Shown piece after piece: positions 22,463 through 36,073 of a stretch of DNA of 64,000 bases. The notes under the pieces are model-generated. The model made no database searches. It worked only from the letters and a program-made list of their open reading frames with translations, and was not told the origin of the DNA. Source of the stretch: Paracentrotus lividus (lineage: Eukaryota; Echinodermata; Echinoidea; Camarodonta; Echinidae); the NCBI GenBank assembly GCA_940671915.1, contig CALNVZ010003426.1, forward strand, positions 49,305,115-49,369,114, in the 5' to 3' direction. A program made the position numbers and the translations under genes. Numbering within the stretch: position 1 is the first letter of the stretch; every line of letters begins with the position of its first letter.

Positions 22463-25440
22463 TTTTATGACGCACTTGATTTAATAGATAATGAACAAAG
22501 AGATTTAAAACAGGCATATGACCAAAAAAAAATAAAAAATCCGGTGCCACTCTGAAAATTGTTGGATCCACAACAAGCATGCAAGGCCTCAGTTCGATTG
22601 TGTTTTATTCACGGAAATTATTTTAAAAACCTGCTATCAGCCTAAAAGGCTGCTTTTCAGCAAGGCCGTGCATTCAATACAAATATACAAACATTTTAAG
22701 AAAACAATATAAATACAAGTAAATAATATCTGTTCAACTATAGCCATTCTATTATTACATTTGATTAGCCCTTATACTATTTTGACTTTGTAACAGTGTA
22801 CAAATGTAGGTTTCATAACTTCATGTCATCAGAATTTAAACTCCTGATGAATCAACAATTAAAAAGGCATCATCGTTGTTGTTGTTGTTTTTTTTTAGTT
22901 TTTACGGCGCTGTCATTCATAATATGGATGTTAACGTGTTTGTTTTTGTTTGTTGATTTACCTAACAATGCCTATAATACATGTAGTTATGATTGTATTT
23001 CAACTTTGGGGGTTATTTCTCCCCCTCCCCTTTTGTTCTTTCTCTCTCCATTCATCTCTCTTCATCTCACTAATAACATTCGTAGTTCTTTTTTTTCATA
23101 ATCGTATGTAAATAAATTATCTGTGTTCTTATTGTTTTATGCATTATATAGGCCTAGGTAAAAACCATATTATGCACAAATAAATAATATAGGCTACATG
23201 TATGCATCCGACAAAAAAAAAAATGTTTTGTAATAGGTCGTTTTACTCTAGCTATCATTTTTGGATATCTTGATATTACACTGTCCGTCATAAAGGTGGA
23301 ATATTTTTTTGCCGCTATAGCGACATGATTTTGCTCTGACTTTAATTTCTTGAATATGTTTGTCCCTGCTTTTACTTTTTGGGACCCTGGCTATATCTTG
23401 GACATTCTCCCAACCCTTCACGTGGACGTTTTTCTAAAAAAGTTTTGTCAACCCCCGTGATGCCCTTTTTTTTGTCATTTTTTCTCATTTCGGGGCCCTT
23501 TTTGTTTTCCCGGCCGATCAAGCCCCCATCAGTCGTACCCCTAGGAAACGCGACTGAGATGTACTGTTTTATATTGTTCTTTAAGTTAAATCTATATTTC
23601 TGGGGACAGGCTAAGGTCTCTTGTCTAGGGGAGGGGTTAAAGTAAAAAACGAGATTGGTGAAAATTCGGAATATTTTATTCCATCTTTATGCTGAAAACA
23701 AAAGAAATTAAAAATCACCTTTAACCCTTAAATATCATAATTTTCCCCTTAATTTTTTTATAGCCTTGATGGCAACGCTGTAAATAGTCATTATTGATAA
23801 TATTTTATTTTGATTTATGTTTGGTTGAGATTTTACAATACAATTTAGGGAAGATAAAAATTTCCATGGTGTAAAAATGAATAAAATGAATGTTGAACCC
23901 CAATCAAAATAAAATTTGACCCCTCCCCTAGACAAAAGAGTCGAACCTGCAACCATAAATCTAGATTTAATTTAAAGAACAATAACAAATCTCCACCTCA
24001 GACGTGTTTCCTTGGGGTAGGACTGAGGGGGCCTTGGTGGGTCGCGTGAACAAAAAAGGGCCCCAAAAATAAGAAAAAATGACGAAAATGGCCATCTTCT
24101 GGGGGTGACAAACTTTTTTAAAGAAAAATCCCCGGGAAGGGTTGAGGGAACGTCCAAGATATACCCAGGATCCCAGAAAGTGAAAACGGTGACAAACACA
24201 TTCAAGAAATTAATAACGGAGGAATATAATGTCGCTTGAGCCAGAAAAAAATATTCCACCTTTATGACGAACAGTGTATATAAATCATGATATTGTCTTG
24301 CTTTCATTTATATTATTACGACCACATTTTTTATATTACCTTTGACCTTCGTAATTTATCTAAGAATGCATTGCTGTACAAAGTACATCAAATTCTGAAT
24401 AGTTAAATATGTTATTTAAATGTGGCTTTTATAAACTCAAGCAACGACGTTCAGGTATTATGTGATAGATATAATTATTCAAATATTTCTCAGTGATTTA
24501 ATTCTCTGTGGTCCTCATCAAATGATTTCATATGTTTCAAGTATTTAATAAGTGAACACAGTTCTTCACTCTCATTATGTAGTCCCTTATTTTATGATAT
24601 AAAGACTCAATTTGTAGGCCTAATGTTTATTTACTTATTTATATAAGGTTGTATACATTGGATTTATAATCTCATGAATTCATTGTTTTATAGTTATTAA
24701 TTTTAATAGTTGCTCTCTTTTATATGAATATGTTAACATGAACAAAATTAATTCATGGATAGTATAGTATTTCACACTTATAATGTAACTATGTAGATAT
24801 TTCGAATTGTTCATTTAATACGTATTTTTGATTCATGCTTTTTGTATGTATTTCATTTTTGATTGTGTTTTTTTCTTTGCATATATTATGTGTATGTTTT
24901 ATGTTTAATTATTTTGTTAGTTTAAATGTAACGTCTTTTCATTTACTTGTAATTTTGAAAACTTTCAATAAAACTGAATCAGATCAAATTAAAACCAAAA
25001 TTATGAATACTATGTTTGTCAAATAAATTACGTATACCTGTATAAGTGAATAGATTTCTCTACTCCGTCGACATTTATCTGTAAATCTAAACTATATTCG
25101 AAAATGCTTTGTTTAATGTACAAAAAGATGTATAAGGCATTTTACATATCAATATTAATGTTTTGAACTACAAATGTTAGGGCTATTAAATTTTAACGTT
25201 ATGCTCATTTCCATTCCGTCACAATACTATATGGTACATATTGTTAAAACTGAAATATGAAAGTTGTAATTATATCTGGCTTGTTTCCTCTGCTTTATTT
25301 GAAAATAAAAATTTACAATATACGAAATGGAAACAAATCGATCAATATTAAAGTATAAATCGTGTAAAAAGTGAAAAATTGAAGCGTATGAATTGTGGGT
25401 GACAGAGCAGAGATGGCAAATGGAGGAGACGGGGGGGGGA
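22463..25440. other. AT-rich unit tail around a 998-bp element, no gene seen
   Basis: Collinear with 5331-7150. Apart from the foldback at 23279-24276 I see no element and no conserved coding frame. Confidence 0.6.
23279..24276. mobile_element. 998-bp foldback transposon, copy in unit B
   Basis: TA at 23277-23278 and 24277-24278. The ends are cactgtccgtcataaaggtg and caccttta tgacgaacagtg, and the similarity between arms continues inwards for several hundred bases (both contain cttggac, gtttgtca/cccc and tgtctaggggaggggt). It has the same length as the unit C copy at 36074-37071. The termini resemble Tc1/mariner relatives. No transposase frame. Confidence 0.85.
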
Positions 25441-25455
25441 CTACGAACGGTGACG

Positions 25456-25557
25456 GGAGAAAGAGAAGACAAAGAGAGAGAGAGAGAGAGAGGAGAGAGA
25501 GAAGAGAGACAAGAGAGAGAAAGAGAGACAGCGAGAGAGAGAGAGAGAGAGGGGGGG

Positions 25558-25588
<31 letters not shown>

Positions 25589-25703
25589 TAGAGGGGGGGG
25601 AGAGGAAAAGAGAGAGAGGGAGGGGGGAGAGAAGAGACAAAGAGAGTGAGAAAGAGTGTGTGTGTGAGAGAGAGTGAGAAAGAGTGTGTGTGAGAGAGAG
25701 AGT

Positions 25704-25738
<35 letters not shown>

Positions 25739-25841
25739 GAGGGGGGGGGGGAGAGAGAGAGGAACAAAGAGAGTGAGAAAGAGGTGTGTGTGGAGAGAGA
25801 GTGAGAAAGAGTGTGTGTGAGAGAGAGATGAGAGAAGAGAC

Positions 25842-25873
<32 letters not shown>

Positions 25874-25900
25874 AAGAGACAGACAGACAGACAGACAGAT
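25456..25900. repeat. GA-rich microsatellite array, ~445 bp
   Basis: GA repeats with GGG and GT interruptions, ending in (ACAG)n. It is a large expansion of the unit A tract at 7164-7243. All frames through it are low complexity and not genes. Confidence 0.95.
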
Positions 25901-26255
25901 AAATGTCTGGAGGAGCTTAATCCTGATAAGCACACAATGATGATGAGAATGATGATGATATTACACCATATCTCACACCAAAAAAAAAAAAAAAAAAAAA
26001 AAGAGCAAGATTCGGTACTATAAAACGGCAGTTACAAGATCAAAACAGGCATTCAGTTAAGATGTTATTTTCTAATGAGATCAATGTCAAAGACGGAACT
26101 CCCAGTTCTGTGGTGTTTAATGCACCTGGTGCTCTTGATAGGTAGAACGCCATCTTGTGGAAGAAATAATTTAGCTCAGAATCATCGAGGATTGCATGGA
26201 TAGATTTTATGTATTTTTTTTTTCGAAAACTTTCCATGACTATTTTTTAATGTCA

Positions 26256-26802
26256 ATTCATCATTACCACCTTCAACAACATCGCCATCATCACCATTAT
26301 TATCACCATCAACAACATCGTCATCATCATCATCACCATCATCAGTACCCTCATCATCACCATCATCAGTACCCTCATCATCACCGCTATCAACATTATC
26401 ATCATCATCATCACCATCAACATCATCATCATCAACATCATCATCATCATCATCATAATCATTATTATCACCATTACCACCATCTTCATGACCACTACCA
26501 AGTGTTATCATCATCACCATCATCAGTATCCTCCTCATCATCATCATCAATTCATCATCATCATCATTATCATTATCCTCATCATCACCACCATCAACAT
26601 TATCATCATCATTATCATCATCACCATCATCATTATCCTCATCATCACCACCATCAACATTATCATCATCATTATCATCATTATCATCACCATCATCATT
26701 ATCATTATCCTCATCATCACCACCATCAACATTATCATCATCACAATCATTATCATCATCATTATTATCATCATTAGCATCATCAACTCCATTATCATCA
26801 TA
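26256..26802. repeat. (CAT)n / (GAT)n array in unit B
   Basis: Homologous to 9111-9733, with the same flanks (tccatgactattttttaatg to the left, aaattaccattgcacc to the right) but different internal repeat organisation. A remnant lies at 37376-37412 in unit C. Confidence 0.95.
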
Positions 26803-26869
26803 AATTACCATTGCACCATAATCACTAAATATCACAATGAGCATAAAATCATCATCATCATGATAGAGT

Positions 26870-29368
26870 GAGAGAAGGGTTAATGAAAGGAGGAGAAGGA
26901 TGAAGGAGAGAGAGAAGGATGGAGGAGAGAATATATAGAAGTAAGAATAGACAAGAGATCAAAGAGTTGATTGAAAAAAATAAGACCAACACAAGCTTGA
27001 TAGCCACCACAACAAAGAGACATTTTATCGACAAAAAATCTAGGCATCTTTTCCAAAATTTATTTTTCTGACTATAAGAATAAACTTTTTCCATATCTTT
27101 TATCTTTTTTTCTTTTCAGAATCAATCAGAATCAAATGCATGGTGACTACATACTACAAAACATAACCATTATGAGGGGGAGAGGTACATGTGTAATAGC
27201 TTTGTAAATATATTCTGATTTTCCATCTTCAAATAGTCACAAAAAAAGTCAAATCAATTGAAAAAAACCAAAAAACCAAAAAGCGGCAAGGTATATAAAC
27301 ATCTGGAATATCTAGAACATAATTCATATAATACATAAATACATTTGTTTGATATCATATACACAAGAGGATCCTGCTCATGTTATATTCCCAAAACAAA
27401 TTTGTCTTTCATCATTTTAATAATTACATGTAATCAACAAAAAAAATTGTATAATATTTGTCTTGTCGTTTAGCGTTTTAGCACTAAAACAAGTACACAC
27501 AATTTTTATAAATTCTATAATCACTTTGTTTCATTATCTTTGCACAAAAGTCTTGCTTTAGATATTTGTAAAGAATTTCTTTAGATCACAATACACCAAT
27601 ATTTACATAGAGTTCTGCATGTCCTTATATAATTGCTTTATTTTATGCAATGATTTTAACTTATTCATAATCTTGTAATTTCTCATCGTCATAACCAATA
27701 AATATTGTAGACAAAAATATAGGTGAAATAAATACGCTGTGTAAAATTAATGGACTTCAAAAGTAAACAAAAGCAAATAATATGATACACATAATAAAAC
27801 AGAATATATGCTTTGAGTACAAAATGAGGTTATATTAATAAAAACCAATCTTAAACACAATTCAACTCGAAATGAAAATATGAAACGGTTTCTTGGTTTG
27901 ACATAAGACATACATAACATAAATATAATTGTCAATTATGACACAAATACCAACATAAGAGTATTACAAAACAATGAGTATTTTCTCAGTATTGTGTCAG
28001 GGACATTTGTTTTTGGAATAAATATGGAAACTGATGGCATGTACATTATACAAATTTCTACAGTTGTCATTGTTTTGAAACCAGTTATGATTAAAACAAT
28101 ATAAGAATATCAATCGTAATACCAACATTATTGTAATTAGATTAGGGCTCAATAAACAGATAATAATTCTCAATGCTATGTCGATTGATGTACATTGTAA
28201 TACACTAAATTTCTTTTGAATAAGATTATTCATAATTGTAACAAGAAGGCGTATGATATTAAAAAATAAAATATTACAATATTTACCAGAAATTTTTATT
28301 TATTCAAGTGGGTATCCGGTTTTTTATACTCTGAAGAGAACTTGTAAGTTTTTTTTCCCCGGTCATTAATCAGTGATTTTAAATTTGGGCCGGCAAAACA
28401 CATAACTAAACCTAAAATAAGAATGAAAAATACAAGCATATGTAAACATAGATAAGATAGGAAGCATATAGCATGGTTTAAAACCCATTCTTTAAACAAA
28501 CAGCAACCTTACACCAATGAAGATTAGTAGCAAAAATTGTATCAAACTTGAGAGCAGCTTTAAGAAAATGGGGTTCAATGTCTATTGACAAAAAAGCCAG
28601 TAATTAGTAAAATGCTTTATTTTAGTATGCTGAAGTTTTTGAATTTTTCCTTAGTCAAGTTATTTGCAATCTTTTAGACCCAAATCGTGGTTTCATATAC
28701 CTGATAAAGAGAGAAACTGCCATTATTAAAAAGAAAAAGAGCAACATGTAGTCCAAATTATAATGGAGCATTCCAATCTCAAGCTAGCTTGACCTCCTAA
28801 AACACTATAATAATAATTTAATAAAAAATAATAATTTTTATTTCTTGTATTTCTCTTGATAAATGCAAGCTTACAAATGCTTAGGCATTCATAATACAAA
28901 CCATGAACCTCCTCTACCATAAATGAACATCTAAGTGATGTACTATTTATATTTTTGAAAACAAAAACTTTCTTAAAGCTTAAAGTTTGCTTATAAATGG
29001 AAGACACATACAGTACATCAAAAAGGCTTATTTGGGACTACAGAGATTACTGATCACATAACATGAAATTCACATTTAAACATCGCCTTGGCTTTTCAGT
29101 TTTAATGCATTCATCTGTTCTGTAGAAAGGCTGTAAACATTTTACTGACTGGATCTAAGCAATGAAATTTATTTCCAAAAATGGTACTAAGTAGCTTATC
29201 TTTCTTTGCCAAAAATGTCTTGGCCAGATGAAATCAACAATCACAGAACTTTAATTGACCTGAACACAGGGATCTATTGTACTAAACAAAATTACAACTA
29301 TCTGATTCACTGATTTATAAAATCTCCTCTTAACAAAATTACATACCTTGATTTCAGATTGTTTCAAA
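26870..29368. other. AT-rich unit tail, no gene seen
   Basis: Collinear with 9792-12760 minus the 497-bp MITE. Short open frames differ between units, so no gene is supported. Confidence 0.65.
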
Positions 29369-29578
<210 letters not shown>

Positions 29579-30900
29579 TCTATATACCTTCCTGATTGTT
29601 TCCAAAGTAATGTTTATATCCAAAATCTGAATTAATTCGGTATGACCTTTAATAATCTAATGCACAGAACTAGATGCAGCGCACATACCGTTTCTTTTCA
29701 GACATATAACATGTATATAACAATGATTATATTTACACCAAAAAACCCATGTCACGCAATGTCAAGCCCAAATAGGTAAACTGAATGTCAAGTATTAAAT
29801 CTATTGAAATTATCGTGGTAAACATGTTTTGTATGAACCAAACCCCAGTAATAATACAATATTCTTCTGTAACCAGTTATTATTCTCACTTTAGATATTT
29901 GATATGGCATGTATGGTCGATGTTATACTGCAACCGTTCCGTGAGAATATTGAATAGCCAATGATTTCCAGCAACGTGTAAGGTAATAATGTTTTACTAA
30001 TTTTTGCTTTGGTTTGTGGTTACCATAATAATCATCATTGAATCTAAACTTTTTTGAAATTTATCACAGAAAACTGTTATACCTAGCTGACATTGTTTTT
30101 TAATCATCCCTCATTCTCGCAGCCCTCGGAATCTTGAAATCAGTCCCATTTGAATTAGGAAACGTTTCATTTTTCAAGGCACCTTAACATTGCATGTAGC
30201 TCCTTCTTTTGTTCTCCTCTTCTTCTTCTTCTTTTTTGTTGTTGTAAATTTGAATACAAGTAATATGCAAACAGATACATTATGATATGCTCTATCTAAC
30301 TACAAACTGTAATAAAACCGTGTTTACAAAACTTACCCGTCGTGTCGGCATTCAGTATACATGTACGTGTAGGCCTACATCACAAAGTATTTATTACTAA
30401 CAGTATAAATGATTACGGATTCATGCTTTCCCGTCTAAATATATTTGCTCTCGTAACTCATCAATATTTAATATTTTAACGACATTTCACAATATTTTTG
30501 GTTCTAACAGGAACTTTGGGTATTCCTGCAATGACAGATTAACAATGTATATTTCAGAACTATGCATCAACAGTATCAACTTATCGCACGACCATGCAGC
30601 GTGACGAGAATTTTTTTTGGATGTACCACAATCTATTTTTGCCCCCCCCCCTCATTAAATACTGGATCCGCCACTGAACATGACTAAAGACATGTATTAC
30701 CAACGGAAAATTAACAATATGATCAACAATGATATCAAAATAAATGCATTATAAAAGGAAAAAAAAATCGATCCCTCATATCTATGGATTGAAATGAATT
30801 AAAAAAGAGAAAAGTTCGGTATTAGGCCTAAACATGGACTACGCATGGGATAGGGACTTAACATGCCAATTCAATACCATGACATTGTACTAACGATCTG

Positions 30901-31347
30901 GGCCCGTATTCCATAAACTATACTTAAGCAATTTTGCTTAAGTCTAAGTATCTTTTCTAATATTTTGTCCAGGAAAAAAAAATCTTAGCTTTTATTCCAA
31001 ACACGTTCAGCACTTTGTCTGAGCTCAGAAAGCATTAAGCAAAAGTCTTAATTCTGTTGATATTGTCATGTTTAATTTGTGGCCTCAAATGAGCTTGCCA
31101 TATAGTCAACATCCAAGTTAAGCCACTAGGTAGTTAGGCTTAAAGTTAGGATAAAATTCGCTCTTCTAATGTGCATATTTTTAGGAGCAACTCAATTTAA
31201 GACGTTTTACTTAGCCCAAATCAAATAATTTATGCTCAATTGTCAAAATAGGCTAAGCAAAAATACTATTAATTAAAACCAAAATTTATTTTAGCAAAAA
31301 ATTTTTTAAGTTCCATGCTTAAGTCCAACATTTATGGAATACGGGCC
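30901..31347. mobile_element. 447-bp MITE with ggcccgtattcc ends
   Basis: ggcccgtattccataaa at the left is inverted at the right as tttatggaatacgggcc. CTG flanks both ends (30898-30900 and 31348-31350). Unit A has the empty site acgatctggtactc at about 1970. This fits a 3-bp target duplication. No coding capacity. Confidence 0.85.
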
Positions 31348-31594
31348 CTGGTACTCAACTAAACAGAACAAACATAATTGAAACCCATTATATTATGACA
31401 AGACGAATCTGATTTTTTGGTGATACCAATAACTTGCAAAACTCATATTTTGCTAAATTACAACCTGTGCCTTAAACCATGTTGATTTTTTTTTTCGTTT
31501 TATGTGTCTTTTATCAGTGTTTAATGTTGTTAAAGAATTCCGATATTACTTTAAATTGCAATTATCTAGTAAAGACTTCAACGAATAAAATTGC

Positions 31595-31619
31595 ATACAA
31601 CAATTTACAGGTTATCACC
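31595..31619 (+). other. Putative 3' splice site before TRIM-C
   Basis: acaacaatttacag ends with AG at 31609-31610, 9 nt before the ATG. The branch-point-like ctgctaac of unit A is deleted here. Confidence 0.5.
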
Positions 31620-33073
31620 ATGGCTACAGAGGTTGCAACGGTTCTCCATGGTCTGGAATGCTCTCTGTGTTTCAACCTACTTGAAGAACCAAAGCTTCTC
31701 TCTTGCACTCATTCATTCTGTAAGAAATGTCTTCAACAGCTGCACCACTCTCAAGGAATGCCTAAGGACTTAAAATGTCCTTTCTGTCGTCAGATCACTA
31801 GATTGGGGACCAAAGGCCTCTCTGATCTCAAAACCAATGTTCCCTTAAAGTCTATGGTCGGAGACTTGAAGACAAGTAGGAAGTTGTGTACTGTATGCGA
31901 CCCAGAAGCTAAATCCCCAGCCCTACACTACTGCCAGCAATGTGATGAGTACATGTGCGATGAATGTCTGCAAGCTCACGAAAAATTCCACAAGAAATCA
32001 AGTCACGTGGTAGTCAGTGTGGATGATATCAAGAGCGGGAAGGTGAAAGTCAAGCTAATGTGCCACGAGCACCCAGGAGAAGAGAGGTTATGGGTGTGTA
32101 CATCCTGCAAGGTCTCTATCTGCTTCAGATGCCGAGTACTCTACCACAGTGGATCAGATCAGATAGTAATCTGTGTAAAGAATTACAGGATATGATAGAT
32201 AGGGATGATCCTGATGAATCAAAACCTAAACAGGTTACAAGTCGAGCAGAAGCTGTGAGTTTTACTCCATGCAAGCTTGATGATGAACATAATCTAGGTA
32301 GGTTGAACATCAATGACTGGGTACTTGAAAAGGTAGCCGACTTCCCCGCTTCGGGAAAAGAGACATATTCCATGGCCCAAACCAAGGATGGTAAGATGTT
32401 AGTTGGGTATGGTGATGGTGGTATTGAAGAGTTTACTGTGAGTGGTCCACAGAAAACAGTGTTGGAAGACGTGCAAGTACATCGTATGTCTGTCTTGTCT
32501 GATGGTCGGTATGTTGTTCGTGATATGAATAAAAACATCTCCCTCTACCCCTCTGACTGGAATAAGATTGATATCAAAGAGTTAGAAATGAAATATAGAA
32601 ATGATACATGTATTACTGGGATGGACGTTGATAAATATGACAACATCTATGTTGGGTATTATAATAATAAGACCATACAGGTGTTCAGACCAGGGGATGG
32701 AGCACCAATAAGGGAGATTCCCTATCAGGGATATGGGCCATATTTGTTATGTACAATGAATCATAGTAACATGCTGGTTGTTAAAGATGGAGCTACTGTT
32801 CGAGTGATCGATCAGCAGGGTACAGTGAAGCATGACGTCACAAAGGAGGGTTACTATGCGCGCCCTGCTGTCCTGTATGATGATAGCATTCTGATTGGAT
32901 GGAAGAAGGGTTATCTTGTGAGTATTGATCTGTATACAAACCAATTGAGACATGTGAGAACGGTCATGAGTGGTTTGGAGTGTAAGAGTGGTTACTGGGC
33001 TTTGAGAGAGTTCTCATCAGGAGAGATTGCTCTCTGTGGTGGTTCTAAATTCTATGTCTTACGTAAAACTTAA
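31620..33073 (+). pseudogene. TRIM-C: coiled coil deleted and frameshifted
   Basis: RING, B-box 1 and most of B-box 2 are intact, then the frame ends at 32195 (191 aa) after SGSDQIVICVKNYRI. Relative to TRIM-A, about 376 bp (2795-3170) are replaced by about 3 bp at 32161-32163. The loss removes the coiled coil and shifts the frame. The propeller region continues in another frame (about 32165-33073) without further lesions up to the normal stop, so the event is young. Translation would give at most a RING/B-box protein. Confidence 0.88.
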
Positions 33074-33100
33074 ATTATTCTTCTGTTTGGGAGCAAACTA

Positions 33101-33415
33101 CACTGTAAAAAAAAATACAGAAAAGTGATGTCAGCAGAGTCGCATACAAAAATGTAATTTAGAATAACAGTTTTGTTGTAAATTTCTCCTCTGATAATTA
33201 ATGAAAGAGAAAAAAAAAATCATTAGAGTTCTATAGCTTATATATTTGGTTAAAACGGAACAAATGTGTTACTCCTGGTGTATATATTTTGTATTTCTCA
33301 CGTAATTATTTGCAGGAGAAATTTACAACAAAATTGTTTTTTAAATTACATTTTTTTATGGCCACTCTGCTGACAGCAGATTTGCTGTACAAATACAAAT
33401 ATTTTTTTTACAGTG
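33101..33415. mobile_element. 315-bp MITE with cactgtaaaa ends
   Basis: cactgtaaaaaaaaata and atttttttttacagtg-type ends are inverted and bounded by TA. Inner sequences (gtcagcagagt against actctgctgac) also pair. The TRIM-A, B and D 3' flanks show the empty site gcaaactagcaatctt. Confidence 0.88.
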
Positions 33416-33501
33416 TAGCAATCTTAAACAAATCAGAAGAGACAACATAAAGTAAGAACATATGATTTTCATTATCAAGATAATAATATATAAGATACAC
33501 T

Positions 33502-33872
33502 TGAATGAATGAATGAATGAATGAATGAATGAATGAATAAATGAATAAATGTATGAATGAATGAATGAATGAATGAATGAATGAATGTATAAATGAATGA
33601 ATGAATGTATGTGTGTATGAAATGAATGAATGAATGAATGAATGAATGAATGAATGAATGTATGAATGAATGAATGAATGAATGAATGAATGAATGAATG
33701 AATGAATGTATGTGTGTATGAAATGAATGAATGAATGAATGAATGAATGAATGAATGTATGAATGAATGAATGAATGAATGAATGAATGAATGAATGAAT
33801 GAATGAATGTATGAATGAATGAATGAATGAATGAATGAATGAATGTATGAATGAATGAATGAATGAATGAAT
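33502..33872. repeat. (TGAA)n microsatellite
   Basis: About 370 bp of TGAA/GAATG with regular TGTATG interruptions. On the minus strand it gives Phe-Ile-His-Ser repeats, which are not a gene. Confidence 0.95.
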
Positions 33873-34070
33873 TGTCATTAAGAAGATATAAAACACCAGA
33901 AGTAATGCACGCTCCCTGATCATGCTGATTGAAATATTTATTGAAATATATTTATGGTAATGTCGGGGTTAGATTTCATTTTATCATAATGTAAACCCAA
34001 ATACTATATATTTTCAACCAAATGCAATAATAGGCCTTTATCATTAGACTCTTTTAAATGTCAGTTGAAA

Positions 34071-35390
34071 TATAGGATTTCCCAGTCAGTATCGGAAGTT
34101 CGTCACTCCATTTGAAAATAAGTTCGTTCAAGTTCTCAAAATATTTTTACAGCGTCAAATTCGCCATTCAAATTTCTACGTAGTTTGTTCGCTTTGTTAT
34201 TTAAAGTATTCAAATAAAAAACCCCGTCATAAGCAATCAATTTAGTAAATCGGCTGAAGTTCGTGCTTTCCCGCAATCAAATCCACGCTGAGGCAAACAT
34301 CTTTGACATTGGTTTAATCAAGTTGCTAAAGAATTTTGCAAATCTCGGTTACTTTCGAATTAATTGAAATCGCGATTTCTTTTTTAAAGCTCTAGATCCG
34401 TTCCTTTAGAATATAAAGTTTGAAATAACGTTTCCTTTTTGTTGAGCTTTATATCATTTTAAACGTTTCTTTTCTGTTGAGTTGTGATTACTCCAGAATA
34501 AAACATGTTTAGTAACTTTTCCCATTTTTCTCTCTTTCAAAGCTCTGCACTGGTTAATTACTTTAGAATGAAATGTCAAATATCGCTTTAACACCTCTAA
34601 GTTAAGGTCAATTTGGCGTCCCCCATTAACATCAGGTCGATTTGACGCCCCTTTAATTTAAGATCGAATTGGCACCCCTTAGTTTAAGATAAACATGGTG
34701 CCCATAGGTTTAAGGTCAAATTGGGCCCCCTTGGTTTAAGAACGATTTAGCGCCCACCTAAATTTAAAATACAATTGGCGCCCCCTTAGTTTAAGATCAA
34801 TATGGGGTCCCTAAGTTTAAGGTAAATTTGGTACCCCCCTTTTTTTTCTCCTTATTTTGTCTCCTCCCCCATTCCCTTGCTGTCTCTTTCTTTTTTTTTC
34901 TTTCCCTTCCCCCCTCTTTTTGGCGCTTCTTCTCCCTCTGTTTTCCTTATTTTCTTTTTTCTTTCCTTTTCTCCTCTTTTTGGCGCCCCCCCCCTGCGCG
35001 CCTAACCGGAGTGGGGGGGGGGGGCAGGCCCCGTGGGCCCCAGAATACGCGCATGAATCTATATGTTATGTGAAAGAGTTCTTGTGTGTTGAACATGTAA
35101 TTTTGCAAAATAAATTATTACATGATAAAAAAGAAAATGAAGACGAAATGAAAATTAACTAAAAAAGATTACTTCATGAACTAATCAACAAGCAAATGAA
35201 ATACATCTCATACATGTTCGCAAACAATGCTTCGCGTTCACTCAAGTGTACAGATATAACACACAAAATTGGTAACAAAAGATGCGGGAAGAGTTACTCT
35301 TTCGGAATATGTATAATAATTTTGGGTTTATAAATTGGCTCTCTTTTTATTGACATTTTTCTAGGTGTCTAGTTGTTTTTTTCTGACTCA
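34071..35390. mobile_element. Unit C insertion with GC-rich end, probable transposon remnant
   Basis: Unit A and D sequence continues as gttgaaatatta(t/a)cgctctg, but unit C breaks at about 34071 and resumes similarity near 35390. The right part has T-rich and C-rich tracts, then gcgcgcctaaccggag and ggggccccagaatacgcgc. Together with its internal repeats this resembles the hAT-like element at 18540, though ends and target duplication are not clear. Three short T/C-tract frames here are not convincing genes. Confidence 0.55.
34590..34845. repeat. Degenerate ~31-bp tandem repeat
   Basis: About eight decayed units of tttaagatcaaattggcgcc followed by cccttag. The reverse-oriented motif occurs inside the hAT-like element at 19230-19560. 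Confidence 0.75.
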
Positions 35391-36073
35391 CTTGGTATAG
35401 GCTCACCATTATGCACATTGAAAAATGTAGGCTACATGACTTTGTATCTGGAAAAAATAAATTGTGTAAATATCAATACTACAGGTCGTTTTACTCTGCT
35501 AGCTATCTTGCTTGGTTATCTTGATTTTAGATAAATCATGATATTGTATTGCTTTCATTTATATTATTGCGACCACATTTTTTTTTATTATTACCTTTGA
35601 CCTTTCTAATTTATCTAAAAATACATTGCTGTACAAAGTACATCAAATTCTGAATAGCTAAATATGTTATGTAAATGTGCCGTTTATAAACTCAAGCAAT
35701 GAAGTTCAAGTATCATAATATATGATAAATATAATTATTCAAATATATCTCAGTAATTTAATTATCGCACATTTAATTCTTTGTGGTCCTCATCGAATGA
35801 TTTCATATGTTTCAAGTATTTGATAAGTCATTACAATTCTTCATTCTCACTATATAGTTTCTTACTTCATAAAAAAAGACTCAATTTGTAGGCCTAATGT
35901 CTATTTACACATTTATACAAGGTTGTATACATTGGATTTATAATCTCATGAATTCATTGTTTTATAGTTATTAATTTTAATAGTTGCTCTCTTTTATATG
36001 AATATGTTAACATGAACAAAATTAATTCATGGATAGTGTAGTATTTCACACTTCTAATGTAACTATGTAGATA

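Noticed and set aside
22796..23101. 101-codon frame with a hydrophobic stretch
   Set aside because: The aligned unit A sequence (about 5570-5880) does not keep the frame, so it is not a conserved gene.
23379..23645. 88-codon frame and its mirror at 23972-24307
   Set aside because: Inside the arms of the 998-bp foldback element; no protein family and not conserved in the unit C copy.
25227..25935. Ser/Leu- and Arg/Glu-rich open frames
   Set aside because: By-products of the GA microsatellite; no start context or conservation.
31479..31619. 47-residue N-terminal extension of TRIM-C
   Set aside because: Same reason: upstream of the acceptor and absent from TRIM-B and TRIM-D.
33408..33923. Phe-Ile-His-Ser repeat 'protein' (also 46879-47319 and 63633-63914)
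   Set aside because: Translation of the (TGAA)n array.
34828..35162. Phe/Pro/Ser-rich frames of 81-101 codons
   Set aside because: T- and C-rich tracts of a transposon remnant.
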